Part shown: positions 1-10,726 of the stretch, piece by piece
Numbering within the stretch: the first letter of the stretch is position 1
Layout: every line of letters begins with the position of its first letter
Assembly (NCBI GenBank): GCA_014607495.2
Contig: CP053166.1
Span: 11,798,455 to 11,862,454, forward strand
DNA length: 64,000 bases
Source: Carposina sasakii
Lineage: Eukaryota > Arthropoda > Insecta > Lepidoptera > Carposinidae
Direction: 5' to 3'
Translations under genes and position numbers: made by a program
Notes under the pieces: model-generated
What the model was told of the DNA's origin: nothing
Seen by the model: the letters and a program-made list of their open reading frames with translations, nothing else
The model's database searches: none

Positions 1-420
1 CTTAGGCATTTTATCCTCAAAATATATCTTAAGTCCAATATCGAGTGTCACGTAGCAGTTAGTAGTTTTTGTACAAATTGATATTTATTTCAGTTTTACG
101 GAGTTTTTGTATTGTTTTGCAAGAGGCACTTAGGCCTCTTTCGTTTGTTGCCCCTAAATAGGGGTCATTAGAATATTTTAGAGGCCTAATACATAGTAAT
201 AGGCACTCTAAAACAATGCCCACCCTTAATCGATGTCGTTATGAACTTATGACCCCCTCTGGGGTTTAAGGGGTCCTTCACGAGATTTAGGTACCTAGTT
301 GATGCAGTGTAGATTAGATGTAAATTTTCTGTCGTTTATGCCAGAGACGTTTATACAATGTAACAAAAGCTCACTACAAAGAATCTATTCAGACTTGAAA
401 TCACATTTTTATTTTTCCAG
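1..420. other. AT-rich noncoding stretch with a nested inverted repeat
   Basis: No coding signal is seen. A 10-bp inverted repeat, TTAGGCCTCT at 130-139 and AGAGGCCTAA at 180-189, encloses a smaller palindrome CCCCTAAATAGGGG at about 151-164. It could be a remnant of a small foldback element; nothing else is recognisable. Confidence 0.5.
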
Positions 421-700
421 ATCATCATCATAATCAGCCTATTGCAGTCCACTGCTGGACGTAGGCCTACCCCAGGGCACGCCACAAGACTGCCGTGGGG
501 GGTATTTGCCCATAGTCACCACGCTGGGCAGGCGGGTTGGTGACAGCAGTTTGTATTTTGGACTATGTTGTCAACACGGGAGGCCCACCTCCCGGAAACC
601 CTTAATCGCCTCGTACGATACTCACGGGCAGACAGGGGGTGGTACGAATTCTACTCTGCCGGCACCACGCGGCCAAGATAGTATGGAGAATTCTTAAACA
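421..700 (-). repeat. RPT-1: RTE-like LINE 3' end, reverse orientation
   Basis: On the minus strand this reads as a LINE 3' end finishing in a GAT-rich tail (CATCATCAT on the plus strand at about 423). It carries the signature CCACTGCTGGACGTAGGCCT, which is very common in lepidopteran genomes. The distal part (GTGGTGACTATGGGCAAATA on the minus strand, then the GTTGTCAACACGGGAGG block) recurs at 2475, 27655, 39568 and 48340. The RTE assignment rests on the tail type and is an inference. The short ORF here is not a gene. Confidence 0.75.
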
Positions 701-903
701 ACTTAGCATAACATACAACCTTGAAAAATAAACATGTCATCAAATAAATTACAGAATGCAGACCTGCAGACTATATCCTTTTCCGTAGGTAATTATATGC
801 GTGAACCTGTTTCCTCACAAATAAACATACTTTCGCATTTAGTTAAGTTTAATATTAGTTGGTATTTTCAATATGCGCTAAATATGTATATCTAAATGAT
901 CTA

Positions 904-1528
904 TCTATACATATAATAGAAATGTAACGGATCGATGTCTGTACATGGAAGATATATGAGAAATAAAAAAAACCCCGACCCAAAAAAAGTACGCAATCAT
1001 TATGACAAAAGGTTTAAATAAATGCTAAACCCTATAAAAAGCAAAATAATAACTTTAGCACTACATAAGTACCAACTAAAGTATGTCAGACTATCTACTC
1101 GGGACTTTGTGCCACCTTTATGTCGGAGGTATAACCGCTAATTTTGAACTGCAAATGGTTATCTTGGCCTGCTGTTGACCGTACATATGATATTTTTTTA
1201 TTAAATTTTGTCGCGTCGGGGGACCGCTCTAATTTATTAGCCTAACGTTAGAAGCACACATTAAGAAGTCCTCAATCCCATTGTTATACAAATATAATTG
1301 TAATAGCTTACTTCACTTTAATTCTGAATACCTATTTACTTTAAAACATTATATCAGGAATTATAAATATAATTTTGTTTAGATAGGTGATTTTTTTATA
1401 CGAATGTTGTGATTAGGTAGAAATCATTTCCACCAAACATAGCTAAGAACACTCTCGACTGATATACCTTTCAAACAAAAAAAACCGCATTAAAATCGGA
1501 TCATCCGTTTGGGAGCTACGATGCCACA

Positions 1529-1569
<41 letters not shown>

Positions 1570-1683
1570 GCTATATTTATGTAATATAATATTTTTTATC
1601 CAGAGAAAATGTTTTGTCCCGAACAATTTCGCCGTTTTGTTTTTTCTGTAGTCCACGCGGACGGAGTCGCGGGCGTCCATTAG
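904..1683 (+). mobile_element. Non-autonomous Helitron, about 780 bp
   Basis: The 5' end TCTATACATATAATAGAAAT at 904 follows an A. The 3' end has the hairpin segment GTCCACGCGGACGGAGTCGC and finishes in TTAG at 1683, followed by T. Helitrons insert between A and T without target duplication, and these ends fit that rule. The same 5' end occurs in reverse at 59588. It has no RepHel coding capacity and contains the AC microsatellite. Bounding it as one element is an inference, because the middle (about 980-1430) differs from the other copies. Confidence 0.65.
1530..1566 (+). repeat. (AC)n microsatellite
   Basis: Eighteen uninterrupted AC units plus one A, inside the Helitron, just after the sub-terminal sequence GATGCCACAG that often precedes such tracts in this family. 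Confidence 0.95.
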
Positions 1684-1795
1684 TATTAAATAAAGCGGTA
1701 GTTAAAAATCGCTGCTAACGATGTCATGAAATGATTATCAACATTTTTCATACGAATTTTCTTGCCGAATTGGCTAAGTACATTTCTAGCAGACA

Positions 1796-1819
1796 GGTTA
1801 GGTTAGGTTAGGTTAGGTT
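1796..1819 (+). repeat. Interstitial (TTAGG)n telomere-type tract
   Basis: Nearly five GGTTA units in perfect tandem. TTAGG is the canonical insect telomeric repeat, including in Lepidoptera. The tract is short and lies between Helitrons, so it is an internal copy rather than a chromosome end. GAACCGAACGAATCGAATCG, itself weakly repetitive, follows. Confidence 0.85.
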
Positions 1820-1863
1820 CGAACCGAACGAATCGAATCGAACAGTAAAAGCATAGCATCAAA

Positions 1864-2116
1864 TCCTGGAATATCCTACTAATATTATAAATGCGAAAGT
1901 TTGTGAGTATGGATGGATGGATGTTTGTTACTTTTGCTCGTAAAAACGGCTGGAGCGATTTCAATAAAATTTGGTATGGAGTTAGCTGACACCTTGAATT
2001 AACACATAGGCTACTTTTTATACCGGCAAAATATTTTTATCCGGGATAATTTCAACATTTAGTTTTTTCTGTAGTCCACGCGGACGAAGTCGCGGGTGTC
2101 CACTAGTCCTGGAATA
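1864..2116 (+). mobile_element. Helitron-like element (1874-2106) flanked by a 10-bp direct repeat
   Basis: The element starts TCCTACTAATATTATAAATG at 1874 and ends GGGTGTCCACTAG at 2106, a 233-bp Helitron-type unit with the GTCCACGCGGACGAAGTCGC hairpin near its 3' end. Unexpectedly, TCCTGGAATA sits immediately before (1864-1873) and after (2107-2116). Helitrons are not known to duplicate their target, so either this is chance or pre-existing repetition, or the unit moved as passenger of another mechanism. A related copy at 16398-16634 has no such duplication. Confidence 0.75.
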
Positions 2117-2474
2117 ATGATTGAGAAAAGTTTACCAATTATTTGTAAGGGTAAGAAATAAACTTTAGTAGAAAATGGGATGGGTAAATTGTTTGTGTGG
2201 GAAGTCATCTTTGTTGATGTCTATAGATACTTTCGAACAGATAATGTTAACTTTACCAAAAAACCTATAAGTACCTTATATGTTATTAAACAAAGGCAAA
2301 TTTAAACTTAAAACTACACCCACATATATACCTAGATAACTTTAATCAGATACTAGTCTCTGCTATTAAATACCTACTGGTCCTTAATCTTTTTCTGTTC
2401 TATACATGTAATATGCTTTGTCATGTAAAGGTGTTAACAATAGCCATAGTCCGAAAATCACACTGGGTATCTAA
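2117..2474. other. AT-rich noncoding stretch
   Basis: No gene, RNA or repeat is recognised in this interval. Confidence 0.5.
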
Positions 2475-2592
2475 CCCGCCTGCCTAGCCAGCGTGGTGAC
2501 TATGGGCAAATACCCCCTATGGCAGTACCCATGGGCAGTAAGTAGGAACTCTTGTTGCGTGCCCTGGCAGTAGTGGACTGCAATAGTCCAAG
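2475..2592 (+). repeat. RPT-1 copy, forward orientation
   Basis: Shares GCCAGCGTGGTGACTATGGG and GTGGACTGCAATAG with the copy at 421-700, in the opposite orientation. The 3' tail after AATAG is lost. Confidence 0.7.
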
Positions 2593-2802
2593 CGTTCTGC
2601 GCTCGTAATTCAAACAAACTTTTACATACAAAATACCACTTTATTCCTAGGAGAAAATATACTTAACGTTTACTCCCGACTACTTCTACTCATTACGTGC
2701 ATCGCGACAACCAAGACGACGTTCCTCGACGCTGTTATTATCCATTATATTTATTTAACTTCAAAATTTCCCTGACATTAATCATCTTATTTCTTTACCT
2801 GC

Positions 2803-3352
2803 TGCTCTAACATGACCAGCGATACGCGATACGATAAACCTATTTATCGACTAGCTGTCAAATTACGATAGATATTAGCCGCCATGTTGAATGTTATCGA
2901 TACCAATTACTAATCATTTAATTTTACCTTTGACCTACCTATGTAAACTAAAAACGAGTAAACTAAAACACTAAATTAAAAATATTAAGTTTGGAGCATA
3001 TCACTGAAAACCTATCGAACCAAAGAATATAATAGGTATTTTCGATTTCTCTAACCTATCTTCGCTTATCGCGCACTACAATGTTCATCGATAACAATAT
3101 CTTGAATTAATGTCAAAATTCGATATTTTTAACATCAAAATACGGTCATGTTCGGCGCTATCGATAGTAACCGATGCACATGCTCGCATTTTATCTATAA
3201 TATCGTATCGTGCCGTGTAACGTTACCGGCATGGTTATGTTCGCTGTATCGATAAAATTCAACATGGCGGCTATATTTATCGAATTTTGACAGCTAGGTA
3301 TCGATAACTTGACTTATCATATCGTGTATCGTTGGCCGTGCTAGCCGGGCTG
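2803..3352. mobile_element. RPT-3: long-TIR MITE, about 550 bp
   Basis: The ends are inverted repeats of about 100 bp. The left end begins CTGCTCTAACATGACCAGCG and contains GCCGCCATGTTGAATG; the right end mirrors it with TTCAACATGGCGGCTATA and finishes GTGCTAGCCGGGCTG. It codes for nothing, as expected of a non-autonomous DNA transposon. ATCGAT palindromes are frequent inside. A second copy, roughly 97% identical by eye, lies inverted at 60944-61395. Two short derivatives with related ends are at 8941-9070 and 32939-33078. The superfamily is undetermined because no clear target duplication is visible. Confidence 0.75.
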
Positions 3353-3699
3353 AACCAGACTTCCTCTTGGCATACCCAGTCCAGGAGTATGGCCATTAGG
3401 TAGGTAACACAAAATAAACTATTTTACACTCAATTCGCTCACTGGAGATAAATTTAGTTACAAAACCTGAACAGCTCATAACTGGTGTAAGTCTAAACCG
3501 TAGACATAACATAACAGCCGAGTAATCATCTATAATGATAGCTGTAACAGCCATTCCATGCAGATGTGTCCAGCCGGCAGGGAGCCGGCGCACTTTGCGG
3601 ACTAATTTAACCATCCATCTGTATGTACCTACTTTAAATCAACTCCTGTCATTGCCACAGTGTAGATTAATAAGTACCAGTATACAAACTATGTTTATT

Positions 3700-3783
3700 A
3701 AATACATATAATCTCGCCTTTAAGGTGTTTCCCTTACGGGGTAGGCAGAGCACCAAGAGCCGATATAACCACATGGTGCCTAT
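3700..3783 (-). repeat. RPT-8: LINE 3' end, reverse orientation
   Basis: On the minus strand this reads GGCACCATGTGGTTATATCG, then CTGCCTACCCCGTAAGG and a short tail. The same order occurs forward at 40062-40180 and around 49425-50235. The tail ...GGCGTGATTAT..ATGTATGTA resembles that of the reverse transcriptase-bearing element at 6325-7345, so it may be the 3' end of a related LINE. Confidence 0.6.
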
Positions 3784-6320
3784 GTTTATTAAACCTTAAA
3801 TAATAATAAATAAATCCTTGCAGTTTGAACATTTTAGGCACGACCCGATAGTAAAATGAGGCCAATAAAACTACGCTCCATATAATTATGTAGTTATTAA
3901 CAGTAACTTACTCCTTGCTTTGTTGATAAATTTTGGTACCTCTTCTTAATTCATATCTATTATGTTGGAGAAATTATGAACGTACTTATCTCATTTGCTT
4001 TGCTAATTTTGGTACTAAATACTATTAGTTTGCTACTATTGTTTTGCTGGCAATGTATCCTTGGCTAAATTATTATTAATTTACCTTTTATATTATGCAT
4101 TTATAACAATACTACAAACCCAGTAATTTATTGTTATTATAGTACTTCGCATAAGCTATTTATTTAAATGTTCAAGGAAGATAAAGGGTTGACGAGCTTT
4201 TTGAGAAGTATGTACAAATTGCCACCTACATCAGAATAGGTGATGCTATTTTGTGCACGTGACCTACTATATGGTAGTTACCTATAACTACCAAGTAAAG
4301 ACCGTTAGACCACTGTATTATTTTTTTGCTGCGGTCACATAATTGCTCACAGCTCACGCCACCGCCTGTGCACGTCAAATGGACGGCATAACAAGAGGGC
4401 TTACTTTATAGACAATACAGATATTAACTGCATTTATGGTGGTTATCATATTCGCAGAAATCTGCAGTAAATCATTTTGTATGCGGTGGATAAATTGCAA
4501 TGAATTTGCACGTCACTCAATAAATTCCACGAGTATGGTGGAATGGTGTAATAATACAATAATTTGTCCCGCTGTTTTATTTGTTTGCTATAATTTCAAA
4601 ACGAGGGTTTTTTATGCGTGTAATCACGCTTTAATCTCTTTTAGAGATAAGCACGCCTTTGTACATTTTCTTTGTCATAAACTTTATTTGTGAAAACTTT
4701 ACTGTGTACAATAAAGCATTAGTAATATATTACATATTATTATTATATTATTAGTAAAAAAATATAATACATAGATTTAATATTTAGGTACATGATTTTA
4801 ATTGCAAATAGGCGTGGAGGTTCTCCGCCTATCATTTCAATTGCATATTTAATGTACATGATTAGGGTGTCTTATTACAATAATTTAAATAAATATTTTT
4901 TTACACAGCGACCTTATTTGACTTTATTGTATTATATTGTATTGTATCGCTTGCCAGATGAAGCGAAACTACCGTAAAGTTCAGTGAATTTACTGTATTA
5001 CCTACCTACTCGTGAGCTTCCCATTCAAAAATAAATTATGCAAAATACGGTAGGATTATTTTTCCGACCTTAGAATTTACACTTATGTTTTTATATTACC
5101 TGTACCAAGTACCTGATGCTCTGGCCACTATATTTGAAACTATATACGTGTAATTAGTACTGCTTCGGGCATTGTTCGGACCACTATGATTTGAAACTAC
5201 CTAGATTCCCGTTTATCACTGCTATATTGTTTAGTTAAAATCGTGTCAAGTTTTAGTGTATTTTGGTGCACTTTGAAATAAGCTTACTGTTTGTCAAATT
5301 ATAGCACTTAATCAGGGATTTCGTATCTCTAACTAGGTGCCATTGACGTGTTTTAACTATTAATCAAATAACTACACAGTATAAGTAAAAAAGTTCACTC
5401 ACTAAAGTATTGTGTTTATCGTTTAAACTTGAAGAAGATAAAAATGAAAAATTTATCTAACCTCAAATCGTAATGACGTGGTAATGACAGTAGTACTTCA
5501 ACTTTATTCTATAGAATAAACTTATCTGGCCGTCATAGCGGCAGATACATTTATTCCTCCGGTATTGGAGTTATTCATGTAATAAGTCCTATCTGACTAT
5601 TGAAAAATTCAATATTTTACTACCTGTAGAATAAACGCTATCTGACTGCTTATCTGGGGAATGAAAAATCGGCCCTAAATCTAACTTTCTGTTAAGATTT
5701 CATTGATCTTATAAGCGTGAATAGGTATACCTACTTTTAGATTGCTAACAATGCAATAACACGTATATTCTCATCTCATTGATGCAATAATAAATTAAAT
5801 TTCACTATAACAAGTTTTCTTTAACTTTAAATTGAGCCGACAGTTCTGTTATTCCAAAGATAAGTTTAATCCATCTGTAAAAGGTAATTTTAGAAACGTT
5901 TTATGTCTCCTTTATCGGCATTTTATCACTATTCAATTGGACCATTCGACTCGTTTTATGTTCTCAGTCACCTTCCCTTAAACCCCCATATATCATTCGA
6001 AGATAAAAGAAATTAAGTGGAATAAGCTGTGAAAAACCAATTTTCAGTAAAGATTTCTGTAAAGTGGTTATTTCTTAAATAAATCAGACATTTTACCTAT
6101 TTACGAACTAGTGGTCCCGTTAACGATTTTACTTATTGGAACCCGATCACAATAAATAAAGCGTTAACTTCCATGGGCTCAACCTAAACCCAAACACATC
6201 AAATCTCTGTTAACATTTACTTTAGGATACCGGCGTTTTAATTACCTATATGTATCTCTTCAATTGAATCTATTTATTTCTTGGCCTTTCGTGAGTAGCC
6301 TTCTCAGTCGGGCACTGAAA
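3784..6320. other. AT-rich intergenic stretch
   Basis: Apart from the LINE tail at 4610-4720 and a possible RPT-5 end at about 5520-5676 (finishing AAAAATCGGCCCT, with internal CTATCTGACT words), I recognise nothing. Short open frames here have no coding character. Confidence 0.45.
4610..4720 (+). repeat. RPT-7: LINE 3' UTR-like tail
   Basis: Contains AGAGATAAGCACGCCTTTGT and finishes in GTACAATAAAGCATTA, with a polyadenylation-like AATAAA. The reverse complement of this arrangement recurs at 9700, 11310, 43366 and 55405, which marks it as an interspersed retrotransposon tail. Confidence 0.6.
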
Positions 6321-6324
6321 TCCC

Positions 6325-7345
6325 TCTACCAGAACTTGCTTGTGTGAGAATAAACGGGTCCTACACAGACTGGTGCACCATCGAAAAGGGTGTTAGACAG
6401 GGATGTGTAGCGTCACCGTGGCTATTCAATCTATTCATGGACAGTTGTTTGCAAGGTTTGAAAAACAATGATTGTGGTCTAAGAATGAATGAGTTACTTG
6501 TCAAATGCCTTCTCTATGCTGATGAGGACTTTATTTACAAGGGATGGTAAGCATGACAAAGATATTGTAAGGAGAGTGAATGCTGGAAATCGGGTGAATG
6601 GGGCACTTAATTCTTTTATGAGTAGCCAGAAAGTGTCGCAAGCGGCACGTCTGGCTGTTGGTGTTTTGGTGCCGACTCTTATGTATGGAAGTGAAAGTTG
6701 GGTATGGCAGAAACCAAAACACCAAAGTCAAGTGAATGCAATGGAAATGAGAGCATTGAGAAGTATGTGTGGAGTCACTTTGAAAGATAGAATAAGAAAT
6801 GAGGTGATCAGAAAGAAGTGTGGTATAAATGAGGACGTGGTGACGAAGATTGAGAGGGGTATGTTGAGGTGGTTTGGGCATGTGGAGAGGATGAGTGAAA
6901 GTAAACTGACAAAGAAAGTGTACAACGGAAGAGTGGATGGAAGGGTTGAAGGAGAAGACCTCGCCGGACTTTCGCCGATCAAATTGGTGAAATTCTAAAG
7001 AAAGGTCAGGTCAAGAGTACCCTAAACCAGGGGTTCCCAATATTTTTTGCCAAGGAACCCTAATTGGTTATACTTTTCCTAACCGAACCCTACTTTGATA
7101 ACTACTTCGGTGCGCGCGAACAACGTTGGTCACGGAACGTATGATAATATTTTTTACGGAACCCTTGCGGCCCTTTTACGGAACCTCAGCGTTCCGCGGA
7201 CCACCTTTCGGGAACCGCTGCCCTAAACCGACGAGCGTGCATGAAGAATATCATGAAAGTAGATGAAGCGAAAGAGGTGTGTCAGGATCGTAGCAAATGG
7301 AGATCCGTGAACTCTGCCTACCCCTCCGGGAAAGAGGCGTGATTA
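6325..7345 (+). pseudogene. Degenerate non-LTR retrotransposon (LINE) ORF2 fragment
   Basis: The first part (6344-6550) encodes reverse transcriptase motifs: GVRQGCVASPWLFNLFMD, then LLYAD where the catalytic YADD has become YADE. An internal deletion and frame change follow. A second frame (about 6525-6998) carries the C-terminal region typical of this LINE type, with VLVPTLMYGSESWVW, MRALRSMCGVTLKDRIRNEV and MLRWFGHVERM. A hAT MITE at 7028-7220 then interrupts it, after which the frame resumes with RRACMKN and ends near SAYPSGKEA before a GTATGTATGT tail. RNA-templated insertion was the ancestral function; this copy is dead on several counts. A sibling fragment lies at 59086-59456. The LINE clade is not determined. 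Confidence 0.9.
7020..7228. mobile_element. hAT-type MITE (7028-7220) with 8-bp target duplication
   Basis: The element starts CAGGGGTTCCCAA and ends GGGAACCGCTG, giving the imperfect terminal inverted repeat CAGSGGTTCCC. CCCTAAAC flanks it exactly at 7020-7027 and 7221-7228, the 8-bp duplication expected of hAT transposases. The intact LINE sequence at 59220-59240 reads straight across the same site, confirming the insertion. It is 193 bp long and codes for nothing. Its mate transposase is not in the window. Confidence 0.92.
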
Positions 7346-8935
7346 TTATGTAGTATGTATGTATTTATTTCTGTAATTTACGTTTTAGAGCCCAAAGTTT
7401 GCGTATTAATTTTCGTCTTCGAAGAAATCGTTATTGCTATTCTGATTCAGTTCGTGTTCATAATAACTGAGTTCTACGAATTCTTTGAGAACTATAATTG
7501 AAACTATTGAATTTTAAGAACATGTCAAAATTGTAAAGTCCACATTTTGTGTTATGATATGATTGTCTTCAGAAGTGTTACAAATTCAACAGTATTTTAT
7601 ATTGAGACACCGACGTGTCTTTGAGATTTGCCGAATCTTAAAACTCTCAAAATCTCAACAATACTTAATAATAATAAAAAACAATTCAAAGAAATACAGG
7701 TCAGGGACGATAAAGATTGAAATTGAGTCAAAGTAAAGAAAAACATAGCCGTAGTCAAAGTAAAAAATACTAAATACCTCACTGTTTTAACTCAACTTTA
7801 GACGCAATTAATGTTACTTTAAAAATTAAAAATACACAAATAAAAACTTTCAAAGTAGACTTAGCAGCATCTTTCAAAATCTAGAAGACCGAAAATTATC
7901 GCATTACGTTGTACTTAGCTCAAGTTAAATTATTTTCTTTTGAATGTTACCGAGCCGTTAACAAGCAGGTTATATCACTCTTTACGGCTCAAGTTCAAAG
8001 TGTTTTAATCGTCAGATAAAGATGATCATCCACTGACTAGCTAGATACTGTATACTTTTATATAAAAATATTATCTGATGACTTGCCAATAAACTTTCTT
8101 AACTAAATATTAACAACAATAACCATTGTATTATTTTTACTTACTAAACCTAACTAAATGGATGAAAAATTTCAATAATTACTCTAGTTTAATTTCTTCA
8201 AATTACCTAAGTACCCATTATTAGTATATTTGAGTAATTTTTTTCATTTGCTGTTTATGAGAAATGTATGTTTGGTATTTCTTAATGTTTTCTATTATAC
8301 TTATTATAAGAATGGTACTATTTTTTATATTAGCAAGTCCCCTGAAAAAACGTCTGCCTGAAAGTTATGTAACAATAATATCGCACACAATATTTAAGGT
8401 AAATTAGACGCACTGGATGTGAATGCTTATCCAAAGTTCAAAGAGATAGGGCGTAAGTAATGGAAGCATCGGTGTTTTTGTTTATTTTGTAATCAGGTGT
8501 ACTCATTCATGAGAAAAATACAAGTTTCTCCCAAATTGGATCCTATCCCGTCTTCTTAAACGCCATCACATCACATAATTTAAAATCACTCACTTTAACG
8601 ATGTTTTATACTAAGGTTGTATATGTTTTAATACATCATTAGAGATGTTCTTAAATCTTTTATAGTTGTGTAAGACGAGGCAAATGATAATGATTCTCGT
8701 GACGTAAAAGTTGTATAAAGTCCAGCTGTACTTACCTTTTCAATAGACAATGCTGGAAAAGGGATATGAACAGTGCGAAAAAGGTTACGATTCTGATAAT
8801 ATAAAATATGTAGCTAACTGTTATAATAATTGGATGATTATGTTGCTAATGATAATAATTTCCCTTTTAGTAGTGTGGTTAAAAAAATGATAATCTCTAA
8901 AATGACAGTTACGCCTACATATATCGTTATCAGCC
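7346..8935. other. AT-rich intergenic stretch
   Basis: The first bases (GTATGTATGTATTTATTT) are the LINE tail. After that I see only low-complexity AT-rich sequence with no convincing ORF, RNA or repeat boundary. Confidence 0.5.
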
Positions 8936-8940
8936 CCCCT

Positions 8941-9070
8941 AGCATGATCACGCATCGTCGACATCGTATCGTTTCCTTACAAAATTCGACATGGCGGCTA
9001 TATTTATCAAATTTTGACAGGCTATTTGTCGATAAATTGGTTTATCATATCGTGTTTCGCAGGACATGCT
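8941..9070. mobile_element. Short RPT-3-related MITE
   Basis: Starts AGCATGATCACGCATCGTCG and ends GCAGGACATGCT, with inverted ends AGCATG/CATGCT. The middle keeps TTCGACATGGCGGCTATATT and TTTATCATATCGTG from the RPT-3 terminal region. The near-twin at 32939-33078 shares the flanking CCCCC..TAGCATG and CATGCTACT, so the true ends may extend a few bases further out. Confidence 0.7.
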
Positions 9071-9224
9071 ACTAGGCAAGTTTATTAATTTATTTAATGT
9101 TTTAAATGTAGGAAAAATTACTCGTATAATATAATAGTTCTAGGGTTAAAGAAACGTAGAGGAGTAGGACATCAAAGAAATCACTGATAACTTATTAGAA
9201 AATAAATAGCACCTATCACTATAA

Positions 9225-9563
9225 TTGGTTATACACATAGAAGATAAAAATACCATCAAAAAACAGCTCAAAGTATCAAAGTCAAAGGAAATAAAAGGAG
9301 AGCTTTCACTGAGCAAACAAAATAAGAAGAACAATTGCTTGTATCCCTCAAAGAACGTTCCGACTGAGCCCGAGTATTGTGGAGCCATAACTCTTTCGGG
9401 ACTATGCGGGGTAGACAGGGAGCTTGTAGATTGTTTCAATGAAGTCATTTTGACAAGGCTTCTTAGTAGCAACAGAACTGACAAAAATCTAAAAAGAGCT
9501 TATCAGACATCGATTTATTTTATTTTTATTATTTTCATTTCATTTCACAAACAGTACTATTAA
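9225..9563 (+). other. Unassigned protein-like open frame
   Basis: A 112-codon frame without introns. The stretch with YPSKNVPTEPEYCGAI and CGVDRELVDCFNEV has less biased composition than the AT-rich surroundings. The opposite strand is also open over nearly the same interval (9146-9484). No family is recognised and there are no RT or transposase motifs. It may be a remnant of a mobile element or chance; a host exon is not supported. Confidence 0.2.
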
Positions 9564-9699
9564 CACAAATATTGCAAAATACATATAAAGTAGCATACAC
9601 ACCGGCAAAGTGTCTACCAATAAAAACACATATTAGACAAAAGAAAAAATTGAAGCTCCAACCAAACACATCACACTCAAAGGAGCAACAAATGAAAGC

Positions 9700-9775
9700 T
9701 AGATAGATAGACAAAATTCTTTATTGCACTATTATATCCTTATACAAAGGCGAACTTATGCTACATAGCATTGCT
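9700..9775 (-). repeat. RPT-7 fragment
   Basis: AAATTCTTTATTGCAC followed by ATACAAAGGCGAACTTAT matches the reverse-oriented RPT-7 copies. It lies just upstream of, and opposite to, the next LINE relic. Confidence 0.55.
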
Positions 9776-9799
9776 ACTGAAATATTGAAAAAATTTAAT

Positions 9800-10239
9800 A
9801 CCAACATGTAAAATATTGGGTTATGCCCTTGATTGCTACGACCTCACATTTAAAAGTTACATAGATAAACTAGAAACATTACAAATTAGATTTATAAAAC
9901 TTTTAGTACCCAACAAAATAAAAAATAATATAAAAGATTATCGTAAGCTTTTTAAAATCTGTAAAATTCTTCCGGTTAGTTTGAAGCATAAATACATGTT
10001 AATAATAAATAACCGTAGCAAGCAAGAGCATAGCCTCACACAGTTGAGCCATAGTCATGTTACGAGGTCGGTCTCAGCAGGTAAATTTGAGGTACCCAGA
10101 GTAACTACTTTGGTGACAGAACCCTAAAAAACGCATAACTTATATACTTAACAGTTTGCCTGAGGATATCCGTATTGAACAAGATTACAATAAGTTTAAA
10201 AATAAAATAAAAAGGTACTTACTGGATACCTTACCATAG
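9800..10239 (+). pseudogene. LINE reverse transcriptase C-terminal relic
   Basis: The frame at 9816-10127 includes SYIDKLETLQIRFIKLLV and FKICKILPVSLKHKYMLI, a pattern seen downstream of the RT domain in several LINE clades (a small hydrophobic spacer, then 'NxxR' words). After the first stop another frame at about 10150-10239 continues with LNSLPEDIR and FKNKIKRYLL, the usual closing motif, ending at TAG 10239. A frameshift separates them. The catalytic domain is absent, so only the 3' quarter of ORF2 remains. Confidence 0.75.
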
Positions 10240-10725
10240 GGACTCACTAAGGTAACGATGCAAAGTAAATAATTATGTACTTAATTTAAAAAAAGTTATG
10301 AATAAAATTCTGCCCTTTGTTTTCAAATAAACGTAACTTTTAAATTACCTATATTTCATGACTTTTTAATATTTCTGTAAATTAAGCTTCTAAACTACCA
10401 ATTCCCGTCCACCTGGAATATTCGGAAAATGTAACGAATCCATCAGCTCCTGTACTAATACATTGGGTCTTTATTTATAAATATACAGTTTCCTCAACAA
10501 CTGGACTCTAAAAATAAATTCGGACTTAAGAATCTTGAAGTATACATTGTTGATTTGCCACAGGTTTTGGTCACTGCACCCAACACTTCTGGTAAATGCT
10601 GTTCGAGGCATGAATGAGTGTAAAAATAAACGCAACAGTGCGAGTTTTAGTAACTTAGTACTACCGTGAATACCTAGATGTAAAAGCTTCTAGCTTTGAT
10701 TCTAGATTGTAGCTTGAATGGGTTA
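10240..10725. other. AT-rich noncoding stretch
   Basis: Probably contains the LINE 3' UTR at its start (AATAAAATTCTGCCC). Nothing else is recognised. Confidence 0.45.
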
Positions 10726-10726
10726 G

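Noticed and set aside
1530..1566. AC microsatellite as a Z-DNA or regulatory element
   Set aside because: It is an ordinary component of this Helitron family; no separate role is suggested.
9816..10127. Possible independent small gene
   Set aside because: Its motifs and the continuation in another frame to 10239 show it is a LINE C-terminal relic.
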